From assembly GCA_934378025.1 (NCBI GenBank), contig CAKRPM010000077.1:1-6280 (forward strand): 6,280 nt of DNA. The letters are read 5' to 3'. Below the pieces are notes generated by a model that did not search any database, had not been told where the DNA came from, and was given only the letters and a program-made list of their open reading frames with translations. This DNA comes from an uncultured Eubacteriales bacterium. Its GTDB lineage: Bacteria; Bacillota; Clostridia; Oscillospirales; QAKW01. Shown here one piece after another: positions 1 to 6,270 of this stretch (position 1 is its first letter; each line of letters begins with the position of its first letter). Position numbers and translations under genes: made by a program.

Positions 1-1
1 G

Positions 2-166
2 CCCCTGGGCGATTTCCGGAAAGGCATTTTCGCTGTCCGACGTCGGCTGAATTTCGTACGTACCGTACTTGTTTACAAGCTCAAACGCATCCTCCGGCTG
101 CCCCATGACCGGCGTTGCCGACGGCGTTTGATTCATTTTGGAATGACTTTCTTTTTTGGATTTCAT
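2..166 (-). CDS. Small unidentified protein, N-terminal 55 residues (cut by the window edge)
   Basis: An open minus-strand frame begins with ATG at 164-166 and runs off the left edge after 55 codons. The start is supported by a purine-rich GGGGAG-type ribosome binding site about six bases upstream, and by a promoter and leader upstream of that. The first dozen residues are Lys/Ser-rich (MKSKKESHSK), followed by a Thr/Pro stretch. Then comes a denser segment containing LVNKYGTYEIQPT and NAFPEIAQG, which reads like a conserved small-protein core rather than random translation. There is no signal peptide or membrane segment in the visible part, and the composition suggests a soluble cytoplasmic protein. 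I do not recognise the family with confidence and assign no function. The gene follows the terminator of the transglutaminase/SLH gene, so it is probably transcribed separately. The C-terminus and total length cannot be seen. Confidence 0.7.
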   Translation of the reverse strand, partial: MKSKKESHSKMNQTPSATPVMGQPEDAFELVNKYGTYEIQPTSDSENAFPEIAQG

Positions 167-223
167 GTTCTCTCCCCGCTTTCTCTTTTTAGGCTGTCCG
201 AAACGGGGAAAAATATCCGCTGC

Positions 224-252
224 TTTATCCGGGATGTTTTTTGGGGTGTAAA
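224..252 (-). promoter_or_regulatory. Probable sigma-A promoter for the left-edge small gene
   Basis: On the minus strand TTTACA (247-252, five of six matches to the -35 consensus) is followed by exactly 17 bases and then GATAAA (224-229, four of six matches to the -10 consensus). Transcription would start near 217 and give a leader of about 50 bases before the ATG at 166. It lies just past the terminator of the upstream gene, where a new promoter is expected. Confidence 0.45.
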
Positions 253-253
253 T

Positions 254-292
254 TAAAAGCAAAGATATCCGCCGCAAAACGGCGGATATCTT
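254..292 (-). terminator. Rho-independent terminator of the transglutaminase/SLH gene
   Basis: A perfect 13-bp inverted repeat (arms 262-274 and 280-292, AAGATATCCGCCG and its complement, loop of five bases) begins 12 bases past the stop codon. On the minus strand the second arm ends in TT and is followed by GCTTTTAATTT, an interrupted T tract. The plus strand has no T run after the hairpin, so it acts for minus-strand transcripts. Confidence 0.85.
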
Positions 293-304
293 AAAAACGA
301 TAAT

Positions 305-1666
305 TTATACTGCGTATTTTACACAGAAGTTTCTGAAGATGGTCGCGACCTCAGCGCGCGTGGCATTGTCTTGCGGATGGAAATATCCTTTATCACCGTT
401 AATCAACCCCGCCTGCTGGCAAATGCTTACATAGCCGCGCGCCCATTTTGAAATGGCAGCGCTGTCCTTGAAATTGATTTTTTCGTTCTTCTGATACAGG
501 GTGATGCCTGCGCTGACGCAATATTCGTACATCATTTTGCAAATCTGCTCCCGAGTTACATTATCATCGGGTGCAAACTTATTTTGGCTCACACCGTTGA
601 CAATGCCCTTATCGGACGCCCATTTTACATAACCGGTATACCATTTTCCTTTTTTAACATCGGTAAATTTGGTTGCCGTCTTATGGTTTACCTTTACGCC
701 GGCCATTCTGCCGAGCACCGTCACAAACATGGCGCGCGTCATCGGAGAATTGGGTTCAAACGTCGTATCGGTAATGCCGGTAAACAACGAACGCTCCAGA
801 CAAAACTCAATCGCGCTGCGGTACCATTTTTCATTTAAATCCGTAAAATCGCCGATCTTGAGCGGCTCGGCCTTCAAACCGTATTTTGCCGTCAGATACT
901 TTTTGCCCCATTTCAGTTGTTTTTCGTCCGTCCGATGATCCGCATCCGTTAGACTTGAAAAATCAATTCCGATAAAGTAGCCCTGCGTTACATCAATCAT
1001 CTGCCAGGATCCGTTCACATAAACACAGTTCCACATGTGGGTATCGCTGAATACGCCCAAGCAGGGAATGGACGAGGCTTTGCACAGCTCCATAAAGGAT
1101 CTGGCATATCCCTGACAAACGGCCTTTCCTTCCAAAAGCGCCCGTTCGCTGCCCGAATCACCGGCCACCGAGATATCGTATTTGATGCGGCTGCGCAGCG
1201 TGTTGTAAAAATACTGCACTTTTTTGTAGTTATCCATCTTGGCGGCGTTGCCCACCAGCGTATCCAAGGTTTTTCTCAGATTTTTATTGGACGATATTTT
1301 CACTTTTAATCCATAATAGTAATCCGAGCCCTTTGACATATAGTACTCATTGACCGTCACATAATCGCTGCCGACAATGCTGTTTTTAAAGACGGCACGA
1401 AGATTTGCGCCGTTATTGCTTTCCATGTTGTCGGCAAACGCTTCAAAACTTTTATAGCGGCTGCCGTTGTACGGAAAAAGAAGCGTAATTTCCTTTCCCG
1501 CAGTATTGTAATACTGATCAATCGTTTGATCCAGCGTTTTGGCAATCTGATCGACCGAAGCATTTTGAATGGAGCTGTACACCTCGTCGGCGGCAAAACA
1601 CAGACCGGAGAACATGCCCAAACAAATCAGCAAACAAATCAGTAAACTGATGACTCGTTTTTTCAT
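305..1666 (-). CDS. Secreted transglutaminase-like protein with three C-terminal SLH repeats
   Basis: The 453-residue product starts at ATG 1664-1666, preceded by GGAGG with a 5-base spacer; an in-frame start seven codons upstream lacks this support. Residues 1-25 form a signal peptide (MKKR, hydrophobic core, ending LCFA), with no proper lipobox. Residues about 145-230 carry a transglutaminase/protease-like core. The candidate triad is Cys184 in VCQGYA, His210 in THMWN and Asp225 in MIDVT. Three SLH repeats follow at about 274-320, 334-380 and 398-448, each with a TRxxx-type motif (MTRAMF, VTREQI, ATRAEV). SLH repeats normally hold proteins on secondary cell-wall polymer, so the enzyme should sit outside the cell on the wall. 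Whether it cross-links, cleaves peptides or deamidates cannot be told from sequence. It appears monocistronic, with its own terminator. No frameshift or missing catalytic residue is seen. Confidence 0.92.
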   Translation of the reverse strand: MKKRVISLLICLLICLGMFSGLCFAADEVYSSIQNASVDQIAKTLDQTIDQYYNTAGKEITLLFPYNGSRYKSFEAFADNMESNNGANLRAVFKNSIVGSDYVTVNEYYMSKGSDYYYGLKVKISSNKNLRKTLDTLVGNAAKMDNYKKVQYFYNTLRSRIKYDISVAGDSGSERALLEGKAVCQGYARSFMELCKASSIPCLGVFSDTHMWNCVYVNGSWQMIDVTQGYFIGIDFSSLTDADHRTDEKQLKWGKKYLTAKYGLKAEPLKIGDFTDLNEKWYRSAIEFCLERSLFTGITDTTFEPNSPMTRAMFVTVLGRMAGVKVNHKTATKFTDVKKGKWYTGYVKWASDKGIVNGVSQNKFAPDDNVTREQICKMMYEYCVSAGITLYQKNEKINFKDSAAISKWARGYVSICQQAGLINGDKGYFHPQDNATRAEVATIFRNFCVKYAV

Positions 1667-1671
1667 AAAAA

Positions 1672-1676
1672 CCTCC
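1672..1676 (-). promoter_or_regulatory. Ribosome binding site that fixes the SLH-protein start
   Basis: GGAGG on the minus strand lies 5 bases before ATG 1664-1666. It decides between this start and the in-frame upstream one, which would put seven extra residues before an otherwise textbook signal peptide. Confidence 0.85.
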
Positions 1677-1694
1677 AAGAGTATCATTCTGTCC

Positions 1695-1728
1695 GTTTTA
1701 TTGTACAGATGGTTTTGTATAATACCAC
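1695..1728. promoter_or_regulatory. Divergent promoter region (tentative)
   Basis: The 89 bases between the two divergent start codons must hold both promoters. On the plus strand there is a perfect TATAAT (1718-1723), about 32 bases before the small gene's ATG, but only a weak -35 (GTTTTA at 17 bases). On the minus strand TACAAT (1700-1705) would give a leader of about 27 bases for the SLH gene, again with a poor -35. The two -10 boxes are only 12 bases apart, so the polymerase sites would overlap. Positions are inferred from consensus only. Confidence 0.35.
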
Positions 1729-1742
1729 CATCAACAAAAAAC

Positions 1743-1747
1743 GGAGG
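1743..1747 (+). promoter_or_regulatory. Ribosome binding site of the 32-codon gene
   Basis: A perfect GGAGG on the plus strand, 8 A-rich bases before ATG 1756-1758. Together with TATAAT upstream it is the main reason to accept such a short frame as a gene. Confidence 0.7.
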
Positions 1748-1755
1748 AAAAACAA

Positions 1756-1854
1756 ATGAAATTTATCGTATTCTTTTTATGGATCATCGGGTACTTTGCC
1801 GCAGCCTGCGCCGCCGAGCGCCGTCGGGATCGGCGCCGCAAAAAAGCGGCATAA
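1756..1854 (+). CDS. 32-residue single-helix membrane peptide with basic tail
   Basis: ATG at 1756-1758 is followed by 31 codons and TAA. The peptide has two halves. Residues 2-20 are strongly hydrophobic (KFIVFFLWIIGYFAAACAA) and can span the membrane. Residues 21-32 are ERRRDRRRKKAA, carrying eight Arg/Lys against two acidic residues. By the positive-inside rule the tail should be cytoplasmic, with the N-terminus outside. One cysteine lies near the cytoplasmic end of the helix. It is the only plus-strand gene here: divergent from the SLH gene and tail-to-tail with fhs, the stop codons 3 bases apart. The perfect GGAGG and the upstream TATAAT support expression. I do not recognise a family. 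It could be a membrane-complex accessory peptide or a toxin-like hydrophobic peptide, but no antitoxin RNA or partner is visible, so no function is assigned. Confidence 0.6.
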   Translation: MKFIVFFLWIIGYFAAACAAERRRDRRRKKAA

Positions 1855-1857
1855 CCG

Positions 1858-3534
1858 TTAAAACAGGCCGACAATTTTCCCCGCATCATCCACATCGATT
1901 TTCTCAGCCGCCGGCACTTTGGGCAGGCCGGGCATGGTCAGAATATCGCCGGTCAAAACCACGATAAAACCGGCTCCTGCCGATACCTTTACATTTCGTA
2001 CCGTAACGGTAAAATCCGTCGGCGCGCCGAGCTTTGTCGGGTCATCCGAAAAGCTGTACTGCGTTTTGGCAATGCAAATCGGCAATTTAGAAAATCCAAG
2101 CGCCGTCAGCCGACTGATCTGCTTTTGCGCCGCCGGCGTCACGACAATGTCCCGCCCGCCGTATACTTTTTGCACGACCGCCTTAATTTTGTCTTCGATG
2201 CCGCTCTCCGTGTCATAGCTAAAGGCAAAATGCCCCTGCTCTTCCTCGCACAGGCGCACCACCTCGCGCGCCAATGCTTCGCCGCCTTTGCCGCCGTCCG
2301 CCCAAACGGTTGACAGTACGGTATTTACGGAAAGCTCTGCGCATTTTTTCATCACACAGTCAATCTCGGCATCGGTGTCCGTCGGAAACCGATTGAGCGC
2401 AACCACACACGGCAAACCGTACACCTCTTTCATATTATGCACATGCCGCAATAAGTTCGGCAAGCCGTTTTCCAGCGCGGTCAAATCTTCTTGCGCCAAA
2501 TCCGATTTGGGCAGGCCGCCGTGCATTTTCAACGCCCGAATGGTGGCGACGATGACCACCGCATCCGGCACCAGCCCCGCCATACGGCATTTTATATCCA
2601 AAAATTTCTCTGCGCCGAGGTCAGCGCCGAACCCTGCCTCGGTAATGGCATAATCACCCATTTTCAACGCCAGGCGTGTCGCCGTCACGGAATTGCACCC
2701 GTGTGCGATATTGGCAAACGGCCCGCCGTGTACAAAAGCAGGCGTGCCTTCCAGGGTTTGCACCAAATTGGGCTTTATGGCATCACGTAGCAGTGCGGTC
2801 ATGGCCCCCGCGGCTTTTAATTGACCGCAGGTGACCGGCTGATCGTCATACGTATATCCCACGATAATACGTGACAAACGGGCTTTCAAGTCCGCAAGGC
2901 TGTCGGCCAAACACAAAATTGCCATAATTTCGCTGGCTACGGTGATGTCAAATCCGTCCTCGCGCGGTATACCGTTGACTTTGCCGCCCAAACCGTCCAC
3001 AATCTGGCGTAATTGCCGATCGTTCATATCCACGCAGCGCCGCCAAGTGATTTTTCTGGGATCGATCCCCAGCGCATTTCCTTGCTGAATATGATTATCC
3101 AACATGGCCGCCAACAAATTATTGGCCGCTGAAATCGCATGAAAATCGCCGGTAAAATGCAAATTGATGTCCTCCATGGGCACCACCTGTGCATATCCAC
3201 CGCCCGCGGCACCGCCCTTGATGCCGAAAACCGGACCCATCGACGGTTCCCGCAGTGCCACGGTTGCCCTCTTGCCGATGCGTCGCATACCGTCCGCAAG
3301 GCCGATGGTCGTGGTCGTCTTTCCCTCTCCGGCCGGCGTCGGTGTAATTGCGGTCACCAGGATCAGCTTTCCGTCCTCACGATCGGTCTCCTTTAATAAA
3401 GACAGATCGATTTTGCCCTTATATTTTCCGTAACACTCCAAATATTTTTCCGAAACGTGCGCGCTTTGCGCGATCTTTTCGATCGGCTGCATTTTGCATT
3501 TTCCGGCAATTTCGATATCCGACAAATAAGCCAT
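1858..3534 (-). CDS. fhs: Formate-tetrahydrofolate ligase (10-formyl-THF synthetase)
   Basis: This cytoplasmic enzyme uses ATP to join formate to tetrahydrofolate, giving 10-formyl-THF for purine synthesis and initiator-tRNA formylation; in acetogens it also serves the methyl branch of the Wood-Ljungdahl pathway. The 558 residues match the family's usual length of about 555-560. The nucleotide-binding loop PAGEGKTT is at 67-74. The first family signature, [14 protein letters not shown], starts at 104 and continues into [11 protein letters not shown] at 120-130. The second, [15 protein letters not shown], is at 268-282. The start at 3532-3534 is preceded by a run of five G at 3542-3546, an imperfect but well-spaced ribosome site. 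It has its own promoter and stands between the jag terminator and a convergent small gene. No other one-carbon gene is visible, so an acetogenic role cannot be claimed. The frame is intact. Confidence 0.97.
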   Translation of the reverse strand: MAYLSDIEIAGKCKMQPIEKIAQSAHVSEKYLECYGKYKGKIDLSLLKETDREDGKLILVTAITPTPAGEGKTTTTIGLADGMRRIGKRATVALREPSMGPVFGIKGGAAGGGYAQVVPMEDINLHFTGDFHAISAANNLLAAMLDNHIQQGNALGIDPRKITWRRCVDMNDRQLRQIVDGLGGKVNGIPREDGFDITVASEIMAILCLADSLADLKARLSRIIVGYTYDDQPVTCGQLKAAGAMTALLRDAIKPNLVQTLEGTPAFVHGGPFANIAHGCNSVTATRLALKMGDYAITEAGFGADLGAEKFLDIKCRMAGLVPDAVVIVATIRALKMHGGLPKSDLAQEDLTALENGLPNLLRHVHNMKEVYGLPCVVALNRFPTDTDAEIDCVMKKCAELSVNTVLSTVWADGGKGGEALAREVVRLCEEEQGHFAFSYDTESGIEDKIKAVVQKVYGGRDIVVTPAAQKQISRLTALGFSKLPICIAKTQYSFSDDPTKLGAPTDFTVTVRNVKVSAGAGFIVVLTGDILTMPGLPKVPAAEKIDVDDAGKIVGLF

Positions 3535-3560
3535 ATATCCGCCCCCTATATTTTATTCTG

Positions 3561-3569
3561 ATTATATCA
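3561..3569 (-). promoter_or_regulatory. Extended -10 promoter of fhs
   Basis: On the minus strand TGATATAAT is a perfect TGn-TATAAT extended -10 element, 26 bases before the fhs start codon. Predicted transcription start is near 3554, giving a leader of about 20 bases, too short for a riboswitch. No -35 hexamer is present at 16-18 bases, as is usual for extended -10 promoters. Confidence 0.6.
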
Positions 3570-3611
3570 TACGTCACCCGGCTTATTTTGTAAAGGAGTT
3601 TTTCCGAAATG

Positions 3612-3643
3612 AAAAAACAGCGGACTTTCATCCGCTGTTTTTT
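3612..3643 (-). terminator. Rho-independent terminator closing the rnpA-yidD-yidC-jag cluster
   Basis: Arms 3612-3624 (AAAAAACAGCGGA) and 3631-3643 pair perfectly over 13 bp around a 6-base loop and end in six T on the minus strand. The upstream arm overlaps the jag stop codon, so the hairpin starts as soon as translation ends. The A/T symmetry means it could also terminate plus-strand transcription, though no gene there requires it. Confidence 0.88.
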
Positions 3644-4451
3644 ATTCTTCCGTATAGCTTATTACAACCTTCCGCTTCGGCTCGCTGCCGACGGAAAACG
3701 TCGTGATATGCGGCACATCCGTCAAGACCGCGTGAATGATTCTGCGCTCATACGGGCTCATCGGCTCCAAGGCGATGTTTTTCTTATAACGCACCGCTTT
3801 CTCTGCCGTTTTCTTGGCCAAACGCTCCAATGCGTCTGTCCGTTTGGCACGGTAATTTTCCGTATCTAATACAACTTTGATCTTTTGCTCGAACTTCCGA
3901 TTAACGATCAACGAACTCAAATACTGCATCGCGTCCAACGTTTCGCCGCGTCTACCGATCAAAACGCCCATCTTCGACCCGGAAACGTCAATTTCATAAA
4001 TATTGTCGCCGTGGCTGCCGATATAAATTTCGGCGTCTTTCAAGCCCATTTCGTCCAATGCGCCTTTTAAGAAGTTCCGCAGCACTGCGCTGACCTCATC
4101 GTCTGCCGCAGGGGCTTTTTCACGCGCCGGCAGCGGTTCTTTGGCCGGTTTTTTATATTCGGGAGCTTTTTTCGCGGGTGCTTTTTCCGATTTCGGCTTC
4201 CGGTCAACCGGATGATCCTTTTTGGCGATTTTCTCAACAAATTCGCCCTTTTCCACCGGTTTTACCACCGGATCGGGTACCTCTTGCTCCACTTTGATTT
4301 TCGCACTGACCGCTCCGATTCCGAAAATACCTTTGACCGGCATGGTCACAACTTCGTAGCTTAATAAATCTTTGTCCACACCCAGCGATGCAGCCGCTTT
4401 TTCAACGGCGCCCGGGATGGTTTTGTCTTCAAAAAATAATTCTTTAATCAT
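3642..4451 (-). CDS. jag: Jag/KhpB RNA-binding protein (Jag_N, KH and R3H domains)
   Basis: The 269-residue protein shows the full family layout. Residues 1-55 are the Jag_N domain (MIKELFF..., KGIFGIGAVSAKIKV). Residues about 58-117 are a Lys/Pro/Ala-rich, probably disordered linker. A KH domain follows at about 120-195 with its RNA-binding loop GRRG at 166-169. The R3H domain covers about 205-267, with Arg236-x3-His240 as the signature. In Gram-positive bacteria KhpB pairs with KhpA to bind many RNAs and affects cell division and elongation; that is family knowledge. The start overlaps the yidC stop by 8 bases and has AAGGAG six bases upstream inside the end of yidC, so translation is probably coupled. 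In many Firmicutes mnmE, mnmG and rsmG follow, but here a terminator and fhs do. Confidence 0.95.
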   Translation of the reverse strand: MIKELFFEDKTIPGAVEKAAASLGVDKDLLSYEVVTMPVKGIFGIGAVSAKIKVEQEVPDPVVKPVEKGEFVEKIAKKDHPVDRKPKSEKAPAKKAPEYKKPAKEPLPAREKAPAADDEVSAVLRNFLKGALDEMGLKDAEIYIGSHGDNIYEIDVSGSKMGVLIGRRGETLDAMQYLSSLIVNRKFEQKIKVVLDTENYRAKRTDALERLAKKTAEKAVRYKKNIALEPMSPYERRIIHAVLTDVPHITTFSVGSEPKRKVVISYTEE

Positions 4452-5478
4452 GTTGCTCTCCTTCGGAATCCTCAGGTTCCGCTGTCTCTTGCTTTGTTGC
4501 TTCCGTCTTAGGCTTTACGGGTTGTTTTTTCTTTTTCTTTTTGCCCTGTACCGCCATGGCTTTTTTGCGGGCCGAGGCGCTTTTCTTTTCTTTTTCGCGC
4601 TTTTTGTCCGCCTCAATCTTGGCGTACACCTCTGCCTCCACTTTTTTCGGATCGTAAATTTTGTTCAGCAAGAACAGCTGACCGATGCCCCAGATATTGC
4701 TCAAAATCCAGTAAAGACCCAGTCCGGCCGGCACGGTATACGAAATCCAAAGGCTAAACAACGGCATGGCAAACAGCATCACTTTCATGCTGCCGCCCGC
4801 CTCGGCGGAAGCCTGCTGCGCCGGGCTCATCTTCTGGCTCAGCCAGCTGAGCAAAAAGGACGTGATACCCGAAAGCAACGGAATAATGATGATCATAAAT
4901 GCGCCGGTTTTCCAAACTTCACTGGGTACCTGCGCCAAATCCAACCCCAGAAAATGCGTATTGATCGGGGGATTTTGCATTTTGGACAGAATTTGAGATT
5001 CGTAACGGTTAAAGTTTTCCGACGTAATGCTCAGCCCGCCCATATTATTCAGCATGGCCGTTCCTTTTTCGGTGATAACGCCGAACTCCGTTGTCGCTTT
5101 TTGCCAAATTGACGCCATGCTCCAGTCCGCCATAAATGTCAGCGGCCGGCGAATGATGGTATACATCATTAAGATGATCGGCATCTGCAACAGCGTCGGC
5201 AAGCAGCTGGACATCGGATTGTATCCCTCACGTTGGTACAGCTTTTGCAGCTCCTCACTGTATTTTTGACGGTTGCCGCCGTATTTCTTCATCAGATCAT
5301 CCTGATACGGCTTAAGTCTCACCATTGCCATCGAGCTTTTTTGTTGTTTAACGGCAATGGGGAAGAGGACCACTTTTAAAATGATTGTAAAAAGGATAAT
5401 GGCCACACCGTAATTGGGTACAACCGAATAAATCAGCTGCATCAATTTGCCGATGAAACCGCAAATTGCATTCCACAT
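4444..5478 (-). CDS. yidC: YidC/Oxa1/Alb3 membrane protein insertase
   Basis: YidC inserts membrane proteins alone or with SecYEG. I choose ATG 5476-5478, with GGAG six bases upstream, over an in-frame TTG twelve codons earlier; this gives 344 residues. The first core helix (about 22-42, GVAIILFTIILKVVLFPI) is followed by a cytoplasmic helical hairpin at about 44-85. Further hydrophobic segments lie at about 90-110, 192-213, 232-249 and 250-272. Lys35 stands where E. coli has groove Arg366, keeping a positive charge. A loop of some 75 residues (112-188) separates the second and third helices. The tail (about 290-328) is very Lys-rich, including a run of six, and probably contacts the ribosome. 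No lipoprotein signal is seen, unlike Bacillus SpoIIIJ. It lies between yidD and jag, overlapping jag by 8 bases. Confidence 0.96.
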   Translation of the reverse strand: MWNAICGFIGKLMQLIYSVVPNYGVAIILFTIILKVVLFPIAVKQQKSSMAMVRLKPYQDDLMKKYGGNRQKYSEELQKLYQREGYNPMSSCLPTLLQMPIILMMYTIIRRPLTFMADWSMASIWQKATTEFGVITEKGTAMLNNMGGLSITSENFNRYESQILSKMQNPPINTHFLGLDLAQVPSEVWKTGAFMIIIIPLLSGITSFLLSWLSQKMSPAQQASAEAGGSMKVMLFAMPLFSLWISYTVPAGLGLYWILSNIWGIGQLFLLNKIYDPKKVEAEVYAKIEADKKREKEKKSASARKKAMAVQGKKKKKKQPVKPKTEATKQETAEPEDSEGEQHD

Positions 5479-5484
5479 AATATT

Positions 5485-5488
5485 CTCC
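5485..5488 (-). promoter_or_regulatory. Ribosome binding site that fixes the yidC start
   Basis: GGAG on the minus strand, six bases before ATG 5476-5478. It selects the start MWNAICGF; the longer TTG-initiated reading would begin with a polar, non-family stretch and cut across the inverted repeat just upstream. Confidence 0.75.
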
Positions 5489-5494
5489 GTTCCG

Positions 5495-5520
5495 CCGTCT
5501 TGAACGATTTTCAAAAACGG
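5495..5520 (-). repeat. Inverted repeat in the yidC leader (possible mRNA stem-loop)
   Basis: In the 81-base gap between yidD and yidC, the minus strand can fold CCGTTTT-(T)-GAA against TTC-AAGACGG. This gives ten pairs including one G-T, one bulged T and a 5-base loop. It ends 6 bases before the yidC ribosome site and has no following T run, so it is not a terminator. It could be a processing or translation-control element, or chance. Confidence 0.35.
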
Positions 5521-5559
5521 CTGCTTTCGATTTTCATCCCACCGCGCTTTTTCAGAAGG

Positions 5560-5820
5560 TTACTTTTTTTCTTTTTGCCAAAATTTCTTTTCCGGGACAT
5601 AGTCAATACCGCCCTTGGACCACGGATTACAGCGCAAAATCCGCCATATTGCCAGCGCACCGCCGTAAATCAAACCATGCTTTGTAATCGCCGTTACGGC
5701 ATACTCGGAGCAGGTCGGATAATATTTGCAGTGTGCGCCCGTCCAGCGCGAAATGGTTTTTTGGTAGAGCCGAATGGGAAAAATCGCCGCCCTTCGCAGC
5801 AACGTCAAAACCCGTTTCAT
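5560..5820 (-). CDS. yidD: YidD membrane protein insertion efficiency factor
   Basis: YidD is a small inner-face membrane-associated protein that aids YidC-dependent insertion; its exact mechanism is unsettled. The 86 residues match the family's usual 70-90. The hallmarks are [11 protein letters not shown] at 31-41 with Cys31 and Cys37, and [18 protein letters not shown] at 60-77 with Cys64. The family usually has GG-x-DPVP, whereas Tyr74 replaces the first proline here. The N-terminus ([20 protein letters not shown]) forms the expected amphipathic basic helix. The tail is lysine-rich. Its ATG overlaps the rnpA stop as ATGA (4 bases) and only a weak GGA lies upstream, so translation probably depends on ribosomes finishing rnpA. 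Confidence 0.95.
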   Translation of the reverse strand: MKRVLTLLRRAAIFPIRLYQKTISRWTGAHCKYYPTCSEYAVTAITKHGLIYGGALAIWRILRCNPWSKGGIDYVPEKKFWQKEKK

Positions 5821-6134
5821 AGTTTTTCCAAAATCTTTGCCAATGCCGCTTCAACATCGGTGCTTTTGGCCGTTGCCATTCGACTGCGTGCCACCACCAC
5901 AATATCGGCTTTCGGCAGCCGATCATATTGCGCGTAAAACGCGGCGCGCACAATGCGCCGAATTCGATTGCGCGTCGGTGCGTTCCCCTGTTTTTTGGTC
6001 ACGGTGATCCCGAGCCGCGGCGCACGGTTTTTGCTTTTCAGCACATATACGACCATCAGCGGCGTAACAAAGCTTTTTCCCTTTCGGTATGCTTTTCGAA
6101 ATATATAGTTTTCTTTTATGCTGCGAATTTTCAA
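5817..6134 (-). CDS. rnpA: Ribonuclease P protein component
   Basis: This small basic protein binds the catalytic RNase P RNA and helps it remove 5' leaders from precursor tRNAs. The 105-residue product begins (M)[20 protein letters not shown], the usual N-terminal pattern. The conserved basic helix is [17 protein letters not shown] at about 50-66, holding the RNR-x-[KR]R signature. The start is TTG at 6132-6134, supported by GAGGG seven bases upstream and by the N-terminal match; no ATG lies in the leader. A TTG start usually lowers initiation, which may limit its output relative to its neighbours. The gene leads the yidD-yidC-jag cluster. The usual upstream partner rpmH is not within the 146 bases available, and a terminator separates rnpA from whatever precedes it. 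Confidence 0.96.
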   Translation of the reverse strand: MKIRSIKENYIFRKAYRKGKSFVTPLMVVYVLKSKNRAPRLGITVTKKQGNAPTRNRIRRIVRAAFYAQYDRLPKADIVVVARSRMATAKSTDVEAALAKILEKL

Positions 6135-6242
6135 AACTTGTCCCTCAAAAGAAAAGATCGCTCCTCGCCGTCAAAATCTGCCGAAAACGCCTGTTGCGTC
6201 CCGCTTTTTTTGTAAAAACCGATAAAAAAACGGCGATTTAAC
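6135..6242 (-). other. rnpA leader with no recognised promoter or ORF
   Basis: These bases hold homopolymer runs of T and A and no ATG on the minus strand. I find no convincing -35/-10 pair. CCGTTTTTTT and AAAAAAAGCGG can pair imperfectly around a 12-base loop, which could form a weak hairpin. The rnpA ribosome site GAGGG is at 6142-6146. Confidence 0.4.
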
Positions 6243-6270
6243 AAAAAAGGGCTCTCCTAAGAGCCCCTTT
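6243..6270 (-). terminator. Rho-independent terminator or attenuator upstream of rnpA
   Basis: On the minus strand GGGCTCT, loop TAGG, AGAGCCC is followed by six T; the stem can extend by a G-T and three A-T pairs. It ends a transcript entering from the right edge, probably rpmH by usual gene order (inferred, since that gene is outside the window). Partial read-through could feed the rnpA cluster. Confidence 0.82.

Noticed and set aside
1569..1967. Plus-strand frame of 132 codons spanning the divergent promoter region
   Set aside because: It runs antisense to the SLH signal peptide and to the end of fhs, and shares the region of the better supported 32-codon gene in another phase.
1858..3534. 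Evidence for an acetogenesis (Wood-Ljungdahl) locus around fhs
   Set aside because: No folD, fchA, metF or CO-dehydrogenase gene is in the window; fhs is common in non-acetogens.
3609..3869. Plus-strand frame of 86 codons starting with ATG after AAAGGAG
   Set aside because: It reads through the jag terminator hairpin and then antisense to the conserved R3H domain of jag. The product is basic with no domain pattern, and the AAAGGAG-to-ATG spacing (10 bases) is long. The signal is most likely chance.
4372..5112. Long plus-strand open frame of 246 codons antisense to yidC and jag
   Set aside because: Its product is a mix of Phe/Leu runs and His/Arg/Gln-rich sequence, as expected from the complement of lysine-rich codons. 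It has no family features, and yidC and jag are certain.
5627..5953. Minus-strand frame of 108 codons overlapping rnpA and yidD in another phase
   Set aside because: Both real genes are unmistakable and this frame crosses their junction; its Trp/Arg-rich composition is typical of a shifted reading.
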